Part shown: one piece after another, positions 47,575 through 54,982 of the stretch
Layout: each line of letters starts with the position of its first letter
How positions within the stretch are numbered: the first letter of the stretch is position 1
Virus record (IMG/VR): IMGVR_UViG_3300042731_006881
Coordinates: 1 to 64,000 of that record
Length of the DNA: 64,000 nucleotides
Source of the DNA: a virus
Reading direction: 5' to 3' (one strand)
Made by a program: the position numbers and the translations under genes
The notes under the pieces: model-generated
What the model was told of the DNA's origin: nothing
What the model saw: only the letters and a program-made list of their open reading frames with translations
Database searches by the model: none

Positions 47575-48557
47575 CCGAAAACGTCCTCGGGGCGGGGGGC
47601 GCGCGACCTCTCGGCTCCGTTCGCTCGTTGCTCGTCAGATATCACCCACGCCTCTGCAGTGTCCTGCCACCTATCCGAATGCGTGCCCTTCCCGCGATGG
47701 TGCGATCGGAATTTTCGCTCGTGTTGCTCTGGGTCAATGCCGATTTCTCGAAGGCGACGCACCTGGTCCTGCGTCCACCCCTTCCACCGACCTACCCTCC
47801 CATACTGGGATGGGTCAGAACCAAACAGCAGCTCGTCCGCAGGGCTCGGATGAGGTTGCTCGCGAGCGCGGAGTCGTGACCTGTCAGGTGGATCCGGATC
47901 TTCAGGATCAGGATCAGGATCAGGATCAGGATCAGGATCAGGAGATCGGGGGTCGGTGGACCCCATGCCAACCCCTTCACAAGGGGCTTCTAGAACTCCC
48001 TTACTAAGGGGCTGTTCATTGGCTACAAACCCCTTCACAAGGGGCTTCGAAGGGGCTTGCCAAGGGGCTTGCCAAGGGGCTTGCCAAGGGGCTTCGAAGT
48101 ACACATGTGACCCCTTCTTTGGTGGCTTCGAAGTACCATCCCAATCTCGCGTGAGGTTAAACCTCTCGTCGTACATCTCAACGAACCGGCGCGTGAACTG
48201 GTGATCACCAAAGTTCTGAAGAGAACGGATCACCTGTATCCGCTTGTTGTCGCCCACCTTCATCGATTCCCCAATCTGAGTTCTAGCTCCAGACGGGAGA
48301 AACATCAGCTCCTCGCCTTCGTCGATGAGCGCAAAGTCTTCGGCGATCAAAACGTCTAGCGCCTCCCTTACGCGATCCTCTTTCCACCCGAGCTCATGCA
48401 TGATGATCGGGACGGATAGGTGAAACAGACCGGTCATTGTCGTGTGCGGACCCGTCATTAGGTAGCAAGCCAGCGCCTGAGCCAGTGGATTTCCTCGAAG
48501 ACGCTTTCCGGTCCCTCGAGTCCAAAACACAGGAGCAACCTGAGCGTGGTGCCTCAC
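47571..48557 (-). CDS. O-like replication initiator with internal repeats
   Basis: A 328-residue protein from a GTG at 48557 overlapping the repressor stop (GTGA); ATG at 48581 is the alternative. N-terminal winged-helix part: APVFWTRGTGKRLRGNPLAQ, then GLFHLSVPIIMHELGWKEDR (a pattern shared with phage initiators). The middle has three PWQA units and a (DP)n run, so it is low-complexity. The C-terminal domain, W-T-x-D-Q-V-R-R-L-R, then HHRGKGTHSDRWQDTAEAWV, resembles loader-contacting ends. It carries the candidate origin inside its coding sequence, as lambda O does. Confidence 0.8.
   Translation of the reverse strand: MRHHAQVAPVFWTRGTGKRLRGNPLAQALACYLMTGPHTTMTGLFHLSVPIIMHELGWKEDRVREALDVLIAEDFALIDEGEELMFLPSGARTQIGESMKVGDNKRIQVIRSLQNFGDHQFTRRFVEMYDERFNLTRDWDGTSKPPKKGSHVYFEAPWQAPWQAPWQAPSKPLVKGFVANEQPLSKGVLEAPCEGVGMGSTDPRSPDPDPDPDPDPDPEDPDPPDRSRLRAREQPHPSPADELLFGSDPSQYGRVGRWKGWTQDQVRRLREIGIDPEQHERKFRSHHRGKGTHSDRWQDTAEAWVISDEQRANGAERSRAPRPEDVFG
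47903..47944. repeat. CAGGAT hexanucleotide repeat
   Basis: Almost seven tandem copies of CAGGAT (plus-strand reading) encode the Asp-Pro run of the O-like protein. Such repeats expand and contract readily and are easy to melt relative to neighbours only in part; they border the iteron-like array 28 bases away. Confidence 0.85.
47972..48096. repeat. Iteron-like array, candidate replication origin
   Basis: Two perfect copies of CCCCTTCACAAGGGG (47972-47986 and 48030-48044) and a variant CCCTTACTAAGGG (47998-48010), each a palindrome. Then come three tandem 12-base units AAGGGGCTTGCC (48050-48085) and a fourth partial unit. All sit in the coding sequence of the O-like initiator. Lambdoid phages keep their origin iterons in the same relative place, so this is the best origin candidate in the window. 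Confidence 0.65.
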
Positions 48558-48775
48558 TCTTCGGTTCCTCGCGGGTCGCATACACCGAACACAAGCGCCG
48601 CCGGTGGAACCCCGAGTGATGAAGCCAGCTTCGTCCAGGTCTCGATCGTGCCATTCCTCTGACCGAGTTCGAGTTGAGATAGATAGGCGACGGTGAGCCC
48701 AGTATCGCTGGCAATGTCAGCCAGCGTCCTTCCTGCGCTCTTCCTTGCGGCCCTTAGCCTGTCTTGAGCTGTCAT
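48554..48775 (-). CDS. XRE-family repressor, small
   Basis: A 73-residue protein, nearly all helix-turn-helix. The five-helix XRE layout is RLRAARKSAGRTLADIASDTGL, then VAYLSQLELGQRNGTIETWTKLASSLGV. No oligomerisation or cleavage domain. Its start codon lies inside a perfect 14-base palindrome, and its promoter is fitted so that transcription would begin at the ATG itself. It precedes the replication genes and probably controls them and itself. Confidence 0.85.
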   Translation of the reverse strand: MTAQDRLRAARKSAGRTLADIASDTGLTVAYLSQLELGQRNGTIETWTKLASSLGVPPAALVFGVCDPRGTEE

Positions 48776-48804
48776 TCAGCTGAATGTAGACATTCAGCTG
48801 ACAG
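48773..48804. promoter_or_regulatory. Double operator over repressor start
   Basis: CATTCAGCTGAATG (48773-48786) is a perfect palindrome that includes the repressor start codon. A second copy of the half-site, CATTCAGCTGACAG (48791-48804), follows after four bases. Both overlap the -10 box and spacer of the promoter at 48783-48811. The 18-base centre spacing places the two sites on about the same face of the helix. Confidence 0.65.
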
Positions 48805-48811
48805 TTTTCAA
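48783..48811 (-). promoter_or_regulatory. Leftward repressor promoter, leaderless geometry
   Basis: Minus strand: TTGAAA (48806-48811), 17-base spacer, TACATT (48783-48788). Only seven bases separate the -10 box from the ATG, so the start site coincides with the start codon and the mRNA has no leader, as for lambda cI from PRM. There is also no Shine-Dalgarno. Confidence 0.65.
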
Positions 48812-48830
48812 GCGATCAGTTGATTAGATG

Positions 48831-49004
48831 TCACGCTGGTACCTGCGCTTGTCCAGAGCACTCCCCCCGCTCCTCCTCCAACAGGTCAAGTTGTGCCAGC
48901 CACTCACGGGGGGTCATGCCGAATTTTCTCGCCAGCACGCTCACCGCAGCCACGTTAGCCCAGTCCATTTCATCGTCCATGCATCTCATTTTCACTGCTC
49001 TCAT
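48831..49004 (-). CDS. Small hypothetical protein
   Basis: About 57 residues from the ATG at 49004, one base after the upstream stop; starts at 49019 or 49016 are also possible. Helical (DWANVAAVSVLARKFGMTPREWLAQLDLLEEE), acidic and plain. It lies just upstream of the repressor promoter. Unknown function. Confidence 0.5.
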   Translation of the reverse strand: MRAVKMRCMDDEMDWANVAAVSVLARKFGMTPREWLAQLDLLEEERGECSGQAQVPA

Positions 49005-49005
49005 T

Positions 49006-49356
49006 TTACCCAACATCATCCATTCGGACGCTGTGTTCGAGCAGCACGCGCCCCTCTGGAGTGAGCTCGTAGACGGCTTGAGCACCACACTTCACGAGCT
49101 GACTGACTAGCCCGCAGGCGATGAGGGACGACAGCTCCTCTTGGGTAAGGTAACGCGACTGTGGATGCCGTTTGCCGAGGTCTTCCTTCGCGTCAAGAAT
49201 CGACGCCTGCCTCTCGTTCTCCAGCGCCGCTTGGATCGCCGCTTCCCTGTCCCACCGGTACGCTCCAATTCCGTCCGCGGTCTCGGCGTACCAGACGCAA
49301 TCTTCCATTTCGACCTTTTCGATCCGTCTATCGTTGTGCGATTGTCTGTCCATCAT
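49006..49356 (-). CDS. Hypothetical protein with winged-helix-like C-terminus
   Basis: A 116-residue protein. Residues 68-112 (RYLTQEELSSLIACGLVSQLVKCGAQAVYELTPEGRVLLE) look like a winged-helix segment, with the ELTPEGRxLLE ending frequent in such domains. The N-terminus contains VWYAETADGIGAYRWDREAAI. Starts at MMDR or MEDC are possible. Regulator role not shown. Confidence 0.55.
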   Translation of the reverse strand: MMDRQSHNDRRIEKVEMEDCVWYAETADGIGAYRWDREAAIQAALENERQASILDAKEDLGKRHPQSRYLTQEELSSLIACGLVSQLVKCGAQAVYELTPEGRVLLEHSVRMDDVG

Positions 49357-49359
49357 GCC

Positions 49360-49428
49360 TCACTCGCATATCCCGAACATAAGCGAAGCTGGAGGCACTC
49401 CAAGATCCGACGCCAGCTTTCTCAGCGA
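49360..49428 (-). pseudogene. Remnant of a second XRE repressor gene
   Basis: Reads SLRKLASDLGVPPASLMFGICE then stop, nearly the same as the C-terminus of the XRE repressor at 48554 (KLASSLGVPPAALVFGVC). An in-frame stop precedes it and the helix-turn-helix part is missing. It follows the methyltransferase stop by about 12 bases. Points to a duplicated repressor locus of which only the 3' end survives here. Confidence 0.7.
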
Positions 49429-49440
49429 TCAAATCGCGTC

Positions 49441-51060
49441 TCAAAACAGCTTCCCCTGCCTAGGCGACTTCTCTGGTTCCGCTCGCAATGACTCACGCGG
49501 CACGTAGCTGCCGCCATCTTCGTGGGTGAGGCGAGCTCGCGCGATCGACACGAACGGCTCTTCGTCGGTGTCGTTGAGCTCGCACCCAATCCAACGGCAC
49601 CCTTCGCGCATCGCCGCGATCCCCTCAGACCCGCCGCCGGCGAATGGGTTGAAGACGACCTGGCCAGGTCGAGCCACGAGTCGCGTCAGCCATCGGATGA
49701 CGTCAACGCTCTTTGATGTTGGGTGTACGTTTCGCGCACCACCAGCGCCGGCGCGGGCGCTCTTCAGCCCTACCTGCTCGTCTTTCCGCGCCGTTGCCTC
49801 GGCCGCGCTTCTGGTTCTGAAATGCTTCAGGCCAGCGTCCTTCTCGGCGCGACCGGGCTTCGCATGGTAGAGAAATTCCGGCTCGTCTGACGCGAACTGG
49901 GGAAAGTAGCGTGCACGGTCGCCAAGCGCCTTCGCTGGGCACCCGTCGACGCACTCCCAAACCTCAATATCCTCGGTAGCCTGGTCCCGTCGCTGTCCAG
50001 GCCTGAAGGCGAACGAGGTTGAACCATCGCCCTGGTAGGACTTATCTCCGCTCACTTCGTTCTCTCGCCCGTTGGTGTGTCTCACCTTCGAAACGCTGGA
50101 GCCGGTGAACGAAGACGGCTGCGTGTCGCGGTTCGGCGTGTCCCAGGCTGGATTTGCCGCAACGGATCGAGTTCCTACGAGTCGGCATCCAGGGGCGTGT
50201 TGGATGAGCACGTTGGGGGGCCATCGTCCTGATGTTACCTCGCTCGCTCCAGAGAGATCGCTGGCATTTTTCCAGCTATTTTCCATCTCGCCACCGCGCG
50301 CCCGAATCGCCTCGACCCCGGATCGGTGCTGCTCGAAGTCATCTTTGGACGCATGCTCAATGCGACAGGCGTCGATGTTGAGCGTACCCGTTCCGTGCGC
50401 CAGCGCATTCTCGGCGTAGGTACCCTCGAGCGGCTTACGGCAGACGAAGATCGGTTCATGCGATGGGCGCAACCCAGAGCCCTGCCCAGACCACCGCATA
50501 GACTCCTCAGTGGACGGGCATAGGTGGTCGCCAGGCTTCCGTGCCTTAGGCAGCGTGCTGGCGCAGTGCCGTCCTGGCAGCGTGCATTGGTGCATCGCTA
50601 CCATCCGCTCCATGTTTACAGACTTCGGCATCCCTTGGCCGTATAGCCACTGGATCGTGTCCAGTAGCTCGAATCCGGCTAGGCGCAGCGAGATGCCCAT
50701 CAGATCCTCTGTTCGCGTACCGGAGAACGTGAGTAGGTATCCGCCTGGCTTGAGAATTCTGAGGCACTCGCTCCACACCTCGGGACCCGGGACGAAGCGG
50801 TCCCATGTGCGGCCCATGAAGCCGCGCTTGCGCTTCAAGTACGCCTGTCCAGCAAGCCAGCACTCGAGCGCCTCGGTCACGTCTTTCGTCGTGATTTTGC
50901 TGAGCCCATATGGAGCGTCGGTCACGATCGCGTCGACGCAGCTGTCGGACATGCTCCGCATCGTGTCGATGCAGTCTCCGTGGACTACACACCACCGCGC
51001 TTCGCCAGAGAGGACGTCATCTGGGGTTGAATCAGCCACGCCGATCCCAAGGCCTCTCAC
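49441..51060 (-). CDS. DNA methyltransferase, amino-group type
   Basis: A 539-residue protein. Motif IV TDAPYG (residues 48-52) near the N-terminus and motif I FNPFAGGGSEG (about residue 470) near the C-terminus give the beta order of amino-methyltransferases. AEKDAGLKHF and R-N-x-H-P-T-x-K-P/S-V are further phage MTase features (HPTSKSVDVIRWL). The long middle holds the target-recognition region. The start may be GTG 51060 or GTG 51039. Modifies adenine N6 or cytosine N4; no cognate endonuclease nearby, so probably anti-restriction. Confidence 0.9.
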   Translation of the reverse strand: MRGLGIGVADSTPDDVLSGEARWCVVHGDCIDTMRSMSDSCVDAIVTDAPYGLSKITTKDVTEALECWLAGQAYLKRKRGFMGRTWDRFVPGPEVWSECLRILKPGGYLLTFSGTRTEDLMGISLRLAGFELLDTIQWLYGQGMPKSVNMERMVAMHQCTLPGRHCASTLPKARKPGDHLCPSTEESMRWSGQGSGLRPSHEPIFVCRKPLEGTYAENALAHGTGTLNIDACRIEHASKDDFEQHRSGVEAIRARGGEMENSWKNASDLSGASEVTSGRWPPNVLIQHAPGCRLVGTRSVAANPAWDTPNRDTQPSSFTGSSVSKVRHTNGRENEVSGDKSYQGDGSTSFAFRPGQRRDQATEDIEVWECVDGCPAKALGDRARYFPQFASDEPEFLYHAKPGRAEKDAGLKHFRTRSAAEATARKDEQVGLKSARAGAGGARNVHPTSKSVDVIRWLTRLVARPGQVVFNPFAGGGSEGIAAMREGCRWIGCELNDTDEEPFVSIARARLTHEDGGSYVPRESLRAEPEKSPRQGKLF

Positions 51061-51496
51061 CAGAGATGTTGCTTCGCAGGAACGCTAGGTCGTAATCGTC
51101 GTTCACAACGTCAATGCACCACCTAGCTAGTTCCTCAAGCGTTGAGAATACCGGAGACAGTGGTGTCCCAGGACCAGTTATCATCTCCTCATACAATTGG
51201 TATGATGTTGCCTGGTCAGTAGACCATCTAGGCATGTACCACTCAGGATCAGGCTTTTGAGTCCACCCGTCAAAAGATACTCCAGACGCTTTGTCTTCCA
51301 TCATGGCGTCAAAAAGATATCTTCCATACCGATCTGCGTAGGATCCTGGGATCTCGGTTTCCCATGTCCTTCTTGCTAGTTCATGAGCCTTGCTGTCACG
51401 CGCAAACTTCCACCCGTCGAACAAGGGTATGAAATCCCCTTGCTCGTTGACTGGGTGCTTCCAGTCAGACGTCACTCGTCGTACCTCGCAGCCCAT
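51032..51496 (-). CDS. Hypothetical phage protein (VRRVTSDWKHP type)
   Basis: A 154-residue protein opening GCEVRRVTSDWKHPVNEQGDFIPLFDG. This start, with an R-x-V-x-x-x-W-x-H-P-x-x-x-x-G-x-x-x-P-L core, is found in many phage proteins of unknown role near methyltransferases. TPLSPVFSTLEELARWCIDV is another conserved-looking part. No activity known. Abuts the gene upstream. Confidence 0.7.
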   Translation of the reverse strand: MGCEVRRVTSDWKHPVNEQGDFIPLFDGWKFARDSKAHELARRTWETEIPGSYADRYGRYLFDAMMEDKASGVSFDGWTQKPDPEWYMPRWSTDQATSYQLYEEMITGPGTPLSPVFSTLEELARWCIDVVNDDYDLAFLRSNISGERPWDRRG

Positions 51497-52615
51497 CTAC
51501 TCAGCCGCCTCCCCACCCAACATCTCCAGCAGCCGCGCGTTCCTGGCTTCCAAGCTACGCATCTGTTCGTACAGGGTTCGACGCTGCTCTCGTATGCAGT
51601 CTATCTTTCCGCAGTTCTCTTCACGCTCAGCCTCAATACGCTTCCTGAGGACCGCGGCGCGCTGCTCAAGAATTTCGAATTCCTCGTCGATGCTTGGCGT
51701 CGATTGGTCAATGGCAACCGTGCAGGTTGCTGTACCTGAGCACCCGCTACCATCACGCCCCAGCAGATCGTCATCCCCTGGCTTCAGTGCAGCCTCCAGC
51801 GCGTCCAGAGTGCGCTCCCATGCCGACGTCTCGCTCCTGGCAGGCGGCCCGGCAGGGACCAACAGCGGCAGCTCTCCGCCTCCAATCGTCACTGGAGTGA
51901 GCTCTATTTCGTCGGATTGCGGTACTGGAGCCCAGTCGTAGCACGCAGGTGATTCTGGGGTTAGGTCGTCTCCATAGATTTGGCAAACGGAGCACTCCTC
52001 TCCGTCCCAGGCTGCGCAACTTCCGCATGTGCGACGATTGATGCCTTCGGCGCCGTCTACCTTCGCTACTAGTCTCTCATACGCCGCATCTGGGTCGATT
52101 CCCTCGGAATCGAGAATACCACGAGCTTCCTCGTCTGACATTGGCTGGTTGTCGTCTCCGTCGTTCTCTCCGAATGGGCAATCTCCTGCTGTGTCAGCAT
52201 CATCAACGGATTCGGTGTTAGCGTCTGTTTTCTCTTCCTTCTCCTTCGCAACGCACGCAACGAACTCATAAAACTCCGATACGGTCTCAACTCCGTATTG
52301 GATCGACTGGTCAGTGGCGGCGGTTGCGGACGCCATCTCGACGACATGAGTAGGAACCGGAAGTGATGGAACACTATCAGTGTCTTGGCTTTCGTTGTCC
52401 TCCAGTAATCTCGTTCGCTCATGGTTGGTCAACCGCCACTTATATCGGTGGTTCTGCACCGTCCTCCCCTGCCTCATGAGCTCGAGGAGCTCGTCTCCGA
52501 CCCGGAGCGCGCTGGTCGGATCCGGCATGCCGAGATGCGCGGCGATGTCATCCGCCATCATGGGCACGCCGCTGGTGTGCAGGGTGGTGATGATTCGTTG
52601 CTTTAGGTCAGTCAT
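51497..52615 (-). CDS. Winged-helix and zinc-motif regulatory-type protein
   Basis: A 372-residue protein. N-terminal winged helix (LKQRIITTLHTSGVPMMADDIAAHLGM, then LLELMRQGRTVQNHRYKWRLT). An acidic linker follows, then a Cys cluster at about 195-225 (CGSCAAWDGEECSVCQIYG, then PACYDW) that could bind zinc. The C-terminal coiled coil (EILEQRAAVLRKRIEAEREE, then RTLYEQMRSLEARNARL) suggests dimerisation. Unknown role; could bind DNA. Confidence 0.6.
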   Translation of the reverse strand: MTDLKQRIITTLHTSGVPMMADDIAAHLGMPDPTSALRVGDELLELMRQGRTVQNHRYKWRLTNHERTRLLEDNESQDTDSVPSLPVPTHVVEMASATAATDQSIQYGVETVSEFYEFVACVAKEKEEKTDANTESVDDADTAGDCPFGENDGDDNQPMSDEEARGILDSEGIDPDAAYERLVAKVDGAEGINRRTCGSCAAWDGEECSVCQIYGDDLTPESPACYDWAPVPQSDEIELTPVTIGGGELPLLVPAGPPARSETSAWERTLDALEAALKPGDDDLLGRDGSGCSGTATCTVAIDQSTPSIDEEFEILEQRAAVLRKRIEAEREENCGKIDCIREQRRTLYEQMRSLEARNARLLEMLGGEAAE

Positions 52616-52639
52616 CGCACTTCGACTCCTTCTTGATGT

Positions 52640-52864
52640 TCATTCGGTTGGCTCCCAATGAGCACAGAAGTGTTCATTGGGCACGTATACGTTTCCGAGT
52701 TTCCCGCAGTAGCCGAAGGCGTCCGACGCCTCCACAGTCCCGCAGTGTTTGCACGTGTGGCACGTCGTTTCGTCCAGCACCGCCAGCGCCAGCCGCACAC
52801 CTTCACCGGTGCCGCCTGGGTGCCTGCGGACGAGCGCCTCGAGCTTGTCGCGGATGGCGCTCAC
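52640..52864 (-). CDS. Small zinc-binding protein
   Basis: A 74-residue protein with CHTCKHCG, a central FGYCGKLG and a terminal HFCAHWEP: four or more Cys spaced as in small zinc ribbons. N-terminal helix precedes it. Similar proteins are common in phage early regions. ATGA with the upstream gene. Confidence 0.65.
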   Translation of the reverse strand: MSAIRDKLEALVRRHPGGTGEGVRLALAVLDETTCHTCKHCGTVEASDAFGYCGKLGNVYVPNEHFCAHWEPTE

Positions 52865-53271
52865 CCCGGCACCCCTTCCAGCTCCTCGAGGATGCGGCGT
52901 GCGGCGATGCGCAGTGCTGAAGCTGCTGCGAGGTTCCGTCTTCCTGAGTCCGCATCCTCTCTCAGCTCGTTCACCAGAGCATTCATCCTGTCGCGCCAGT
53001 AGACGCCGTTCTCGCGGTCGTGTCTGGCGATGACGTGACGAACGTCCTGCAGACTGAAACTGTCGTCCAAAAGCTCGAGCCTTTCGTCGTCAATCCAGCA
53101 CTCTTGTCCGGCAGAATCTACCGCGTTTCCACGGCGATTTGTCCACGGACTCCATCGCGACCCATCTGCCAGCGGCGGCAAACCGCCGTCGCTTGGATCC
53201 GATTTCTTCTCGCCAGACCACGCAGCACGCGACCCGTTCCACATTCCAATCATCGTCTCACCTCCGCTCAT
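52861..53271 (-). CDS. Hypothetical protein
   Basis: A 136-residue protein. N-terminal half with W, G and S repeats (GSRWSPWTNRRGN), C-terminal helix (VNELREDADSGRRNLAAASALRIAARRILEEL). Starts at 53271 or at an ATG six codons later. No family recognised. Preceded by a 108-base gap that holds the hairpin at 53347. Confidence 0.55.
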   Translation of the reverse strand: MSGGETMIGMWNGSRAAWSGEKKSDPSDGGLPPLADGSRWSPWTNRRGNAVDSAGQECWIDDERLELLDDSFSLQDVRHVIARHDRENGVYWRDRMNALVNELREDADSGRRNLAAASALRIAARRILEELEGVPG

Positions 53272-53346
53272 GACACTCCTTCACCTGTCGCACTGGTTTT
53301 ATGTTGAATGCGTCCGCTCCGAGTTGGCGCTCGGGTTGGACATGCC

Positions 53347-53372
53347 CCAGTCGGCGTTTAAGCGCCGACTGG
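53347..53372. other. Perfect 10-bp hairpin in intergenic gap
   Basis: CCAGTCGGCG, six-base loop, CGCCGACTGG, seven bases after the VRR-NUC stop. There is no T-tract on either strand. It could stabilise the mRNA 3' end, terminate with Rho, or be a protein site. Another short dyad (CCGAG/CTCGG) follows on the minus strand. Confidence 0.6.
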
Positions 53373-53379
53373 AGCTGAT

Positions 53380-53691
53380 TTATCGTCTCCACTTCACTAC
53401 GGCGTCGATTGCCTCTCTCACGCTCTGCACCTGCACCAGCCTCACTCCTCGCTCAAGAGCTCTGGTGCGCCACTGCTCTTGAGCTTTCTTCGTCTCTGGG
53501 TTGCTTTGGTATCGCCCCGGACGTTTGACTTCGATCCACCCTGGTGGGTCAACCACGCAGATATCTGGAGTTCCACGTGGCGCTAGTCGCACTCTTCCGA
53601 CGCGACCTCCTGAGTTGACTCGAAACGCCCAGACCCCAATTCTGCCTAGAGCATCTAGGATTTCGGATTGGACGTCAGCTTCTCCGGTCAC
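53380..53691 (-). CDS. VRR-NUC nuclease
   Basis: A 103-residue VRR-NUC domain, full length for phage versions: N-terminal helix with Glu10 (EADVQSEILDALGRIG), FRVNSGG, then GTPDICVV (Asp43), WIEVKRPG (Glu54, Lys56), then QEQWRTRALERGVRLVQVQS. The PD-(D/E)XK site is complete. Proteins of this kind act on branched DNA or during recombination. ATGA overlap with DUF2303. Confidence 0.9.
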   Translation of the reverse strand: MTGEADVQSEILDALGRIGVWAFRVNSGGRVGRVRLAPRGTPDICVVDPPGWIEVKRPGRYQSNPETKKAQEQWRTRALERGVRLVQVQSVREAIDAVVKWRR

Positions 53692-54617
53692 GATACCAGC
53701 AAAAATGCCTCTGGCCTCTCTGGGGACGGTTCCGGAGAGCCAAACAAAACCGGAAGACCGGCAACCTCACGAACTCGCCCAGCCACAAGGTCAGTGAATT
53801 GCCGCAGAACGATGTCCATACGGAATGGCTGAAGATTCCATTTCACTCCACCATTTCCAACCCGATAGTTGAGTCGCGCTGGAACTAGCACCAGGTCACC
53901 TCCGTCGACCACCGGGATTTCGAGCATCGCTGCCCGAGGGACCCTGAGCTTCCCGCCGCTCGCATCGCGGTGCTCGACCTCGAACGTGAGCGCTCTCTCG
54001 CCGGATTGGAGGTTCTCCTTGTTCACGACCCTCCTACCTTCGACAACTTCGAGCCCTCGCGATAGCTCAATCAGTCGCGTCGGGCTGGAGAAGGGGTCTC
54101 CACCCATTCGCGATGCGAATCGGCCTGCAACGCTGTCTGGGTCGAGCTTTGCTGCCAAGGCATCAACGAAGTCGATGTTGCGCTCCTCAAGGAGGATGGC
54201 GAACTCCTCTTGAGAGTGCCATGTCTCACCAATATCCGACCAGAATCTCCACTCTTCAGAGAGAGGGAATCGGTAGTTCGCCCGGTGTGCGCACCACTGC
54301 GGGTCGCTTCCTGGTAGGTGGTAGTCATATACCGCAACGAGAGCAGGTCCATCATCGAGGAATATGACCGAGCTCTCCCTCTTGTTGCGATCAACATGCT
54401 CCAGAAACGACTCAATGCGCGTGAACGCAGCGGTGCCAGTGACACGCTCCGGGAATTCCAGGAACTGGTCAATTAGTGGCTTGAGCGAGACAATTTTCTG
54501 ACCACCATCCGCGTCTCGCAGGGTTGCCGCTTTTGGCAGTTCTTCGAAAACAGTAACGTCTGTGATACTGCTGGCGACGTCGTAGAAAGCTTTGACAGCT
54601 GCTTGGTCGATATTCAT
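53688..54617 (-). CDS. DUF2303 (YfdQ-like) protein
   Basis: A 309-residue protein from the ATG at 54617, two bases after the next gene's stop. Matches DUF2303: KIVSLKPLIDQFLEFPERVTGTAAFTRIESFLEHVDR, then ALVAVYDYH, WCAHRANYRFPLSEEWRFW, and LRVPRAAMLEIPVVDGG, then VPARLNYRV. Widely found beside recombination and single-strand-annealing genes of phages; activity unknown. Confidence 0.85.
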   Translation of the reverse strand: MNIDQAAVKAFYDVASSITDVTVFEELPKAATLRDADGGQKIVSLKPLIDQFLEFPERVTGTAAFTRIESFLEHVDRNKRESSVIFLDDGPALVAVYDYHLPGSDPQWCAHRANYRFPLSEEWRFWSDIGETWHSQEEFAILLEERNIDFVDALAAKLDPDSVAGRFASRMGGDPFSSPTRLIELSRGLEVVEGRRVVNKENLQSGERALTFEVEHRDASGGKLRVPRAAMLEIPVVDGGDLVLVPARLNYRVGNGGVKWNLQPFRMDIVLRQFTDLVAGRVREVAGLPVLFGSPEPSPERPEAFLLVS

Positions 54618-54619
54618 TC

Positions 54620-54982
54620 TCAATTCTTCTCCATGGTGAATAGCGGGCTTTTGCCCCGCTCGAAGTCTAGGTCCTGTTGCCGGCTCGGTCGAGCTGGCTG
54701 CATTTCTCCGTCGTCCGTCACGTAGATGACGGTCCTGGAGGTTTTGGCCTTCGGTGGGGTAGCGCTGAGCGTGTAGCCAACGTCTACAGCTCCATTCTCG
54801 TCGCTCTTGTATGAGATTTTGAGCGTGATAACACCATCCGCCTTGCCCTGCCTGCGAGCGAGGGTCACAACCTTGCACAGTAGCTCCCGCTGCAGTTCTG
54901 TTGCTTCGTTGTCGAGGTCTCCCTCTGCAAGATCAGCAACGTGATCAGAAAACAGTCTCTCTTTTTCTTCTTCAGACATCAT
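54620..54982 (-). CDS. Hypothetical protein beside DUF2303
   Basis: A 120-residue protein. Starts at the ATG 54982, with GGAG six bases upstream; ATGs on either side are possible. Helix, then beta segment VITLKISYKSDENGAVDVGYTLS, then TVIYVTDDGEMQPARPSRQQDL. The beta core resembles small proteins that often accompany DUF2303 genes. Function unknown. Confidence 0.65.
   Translation of the reverse strand: MMSEEEKERLFSDHVADLAEGDLDNEATELQRELLCKVVTLARRQGKADGVITLKISYKSDENGAVDVGYTLSATPPKAKTSRTVIYVTDDGEMQPARPSRQQDLDFERGKSPLFTMEKN

Noticed and set aside
47903-48096. CRISPR array
   Set aside because: Units are 6 and 12 bases in tandem with no spacers and lie in a coding frame.
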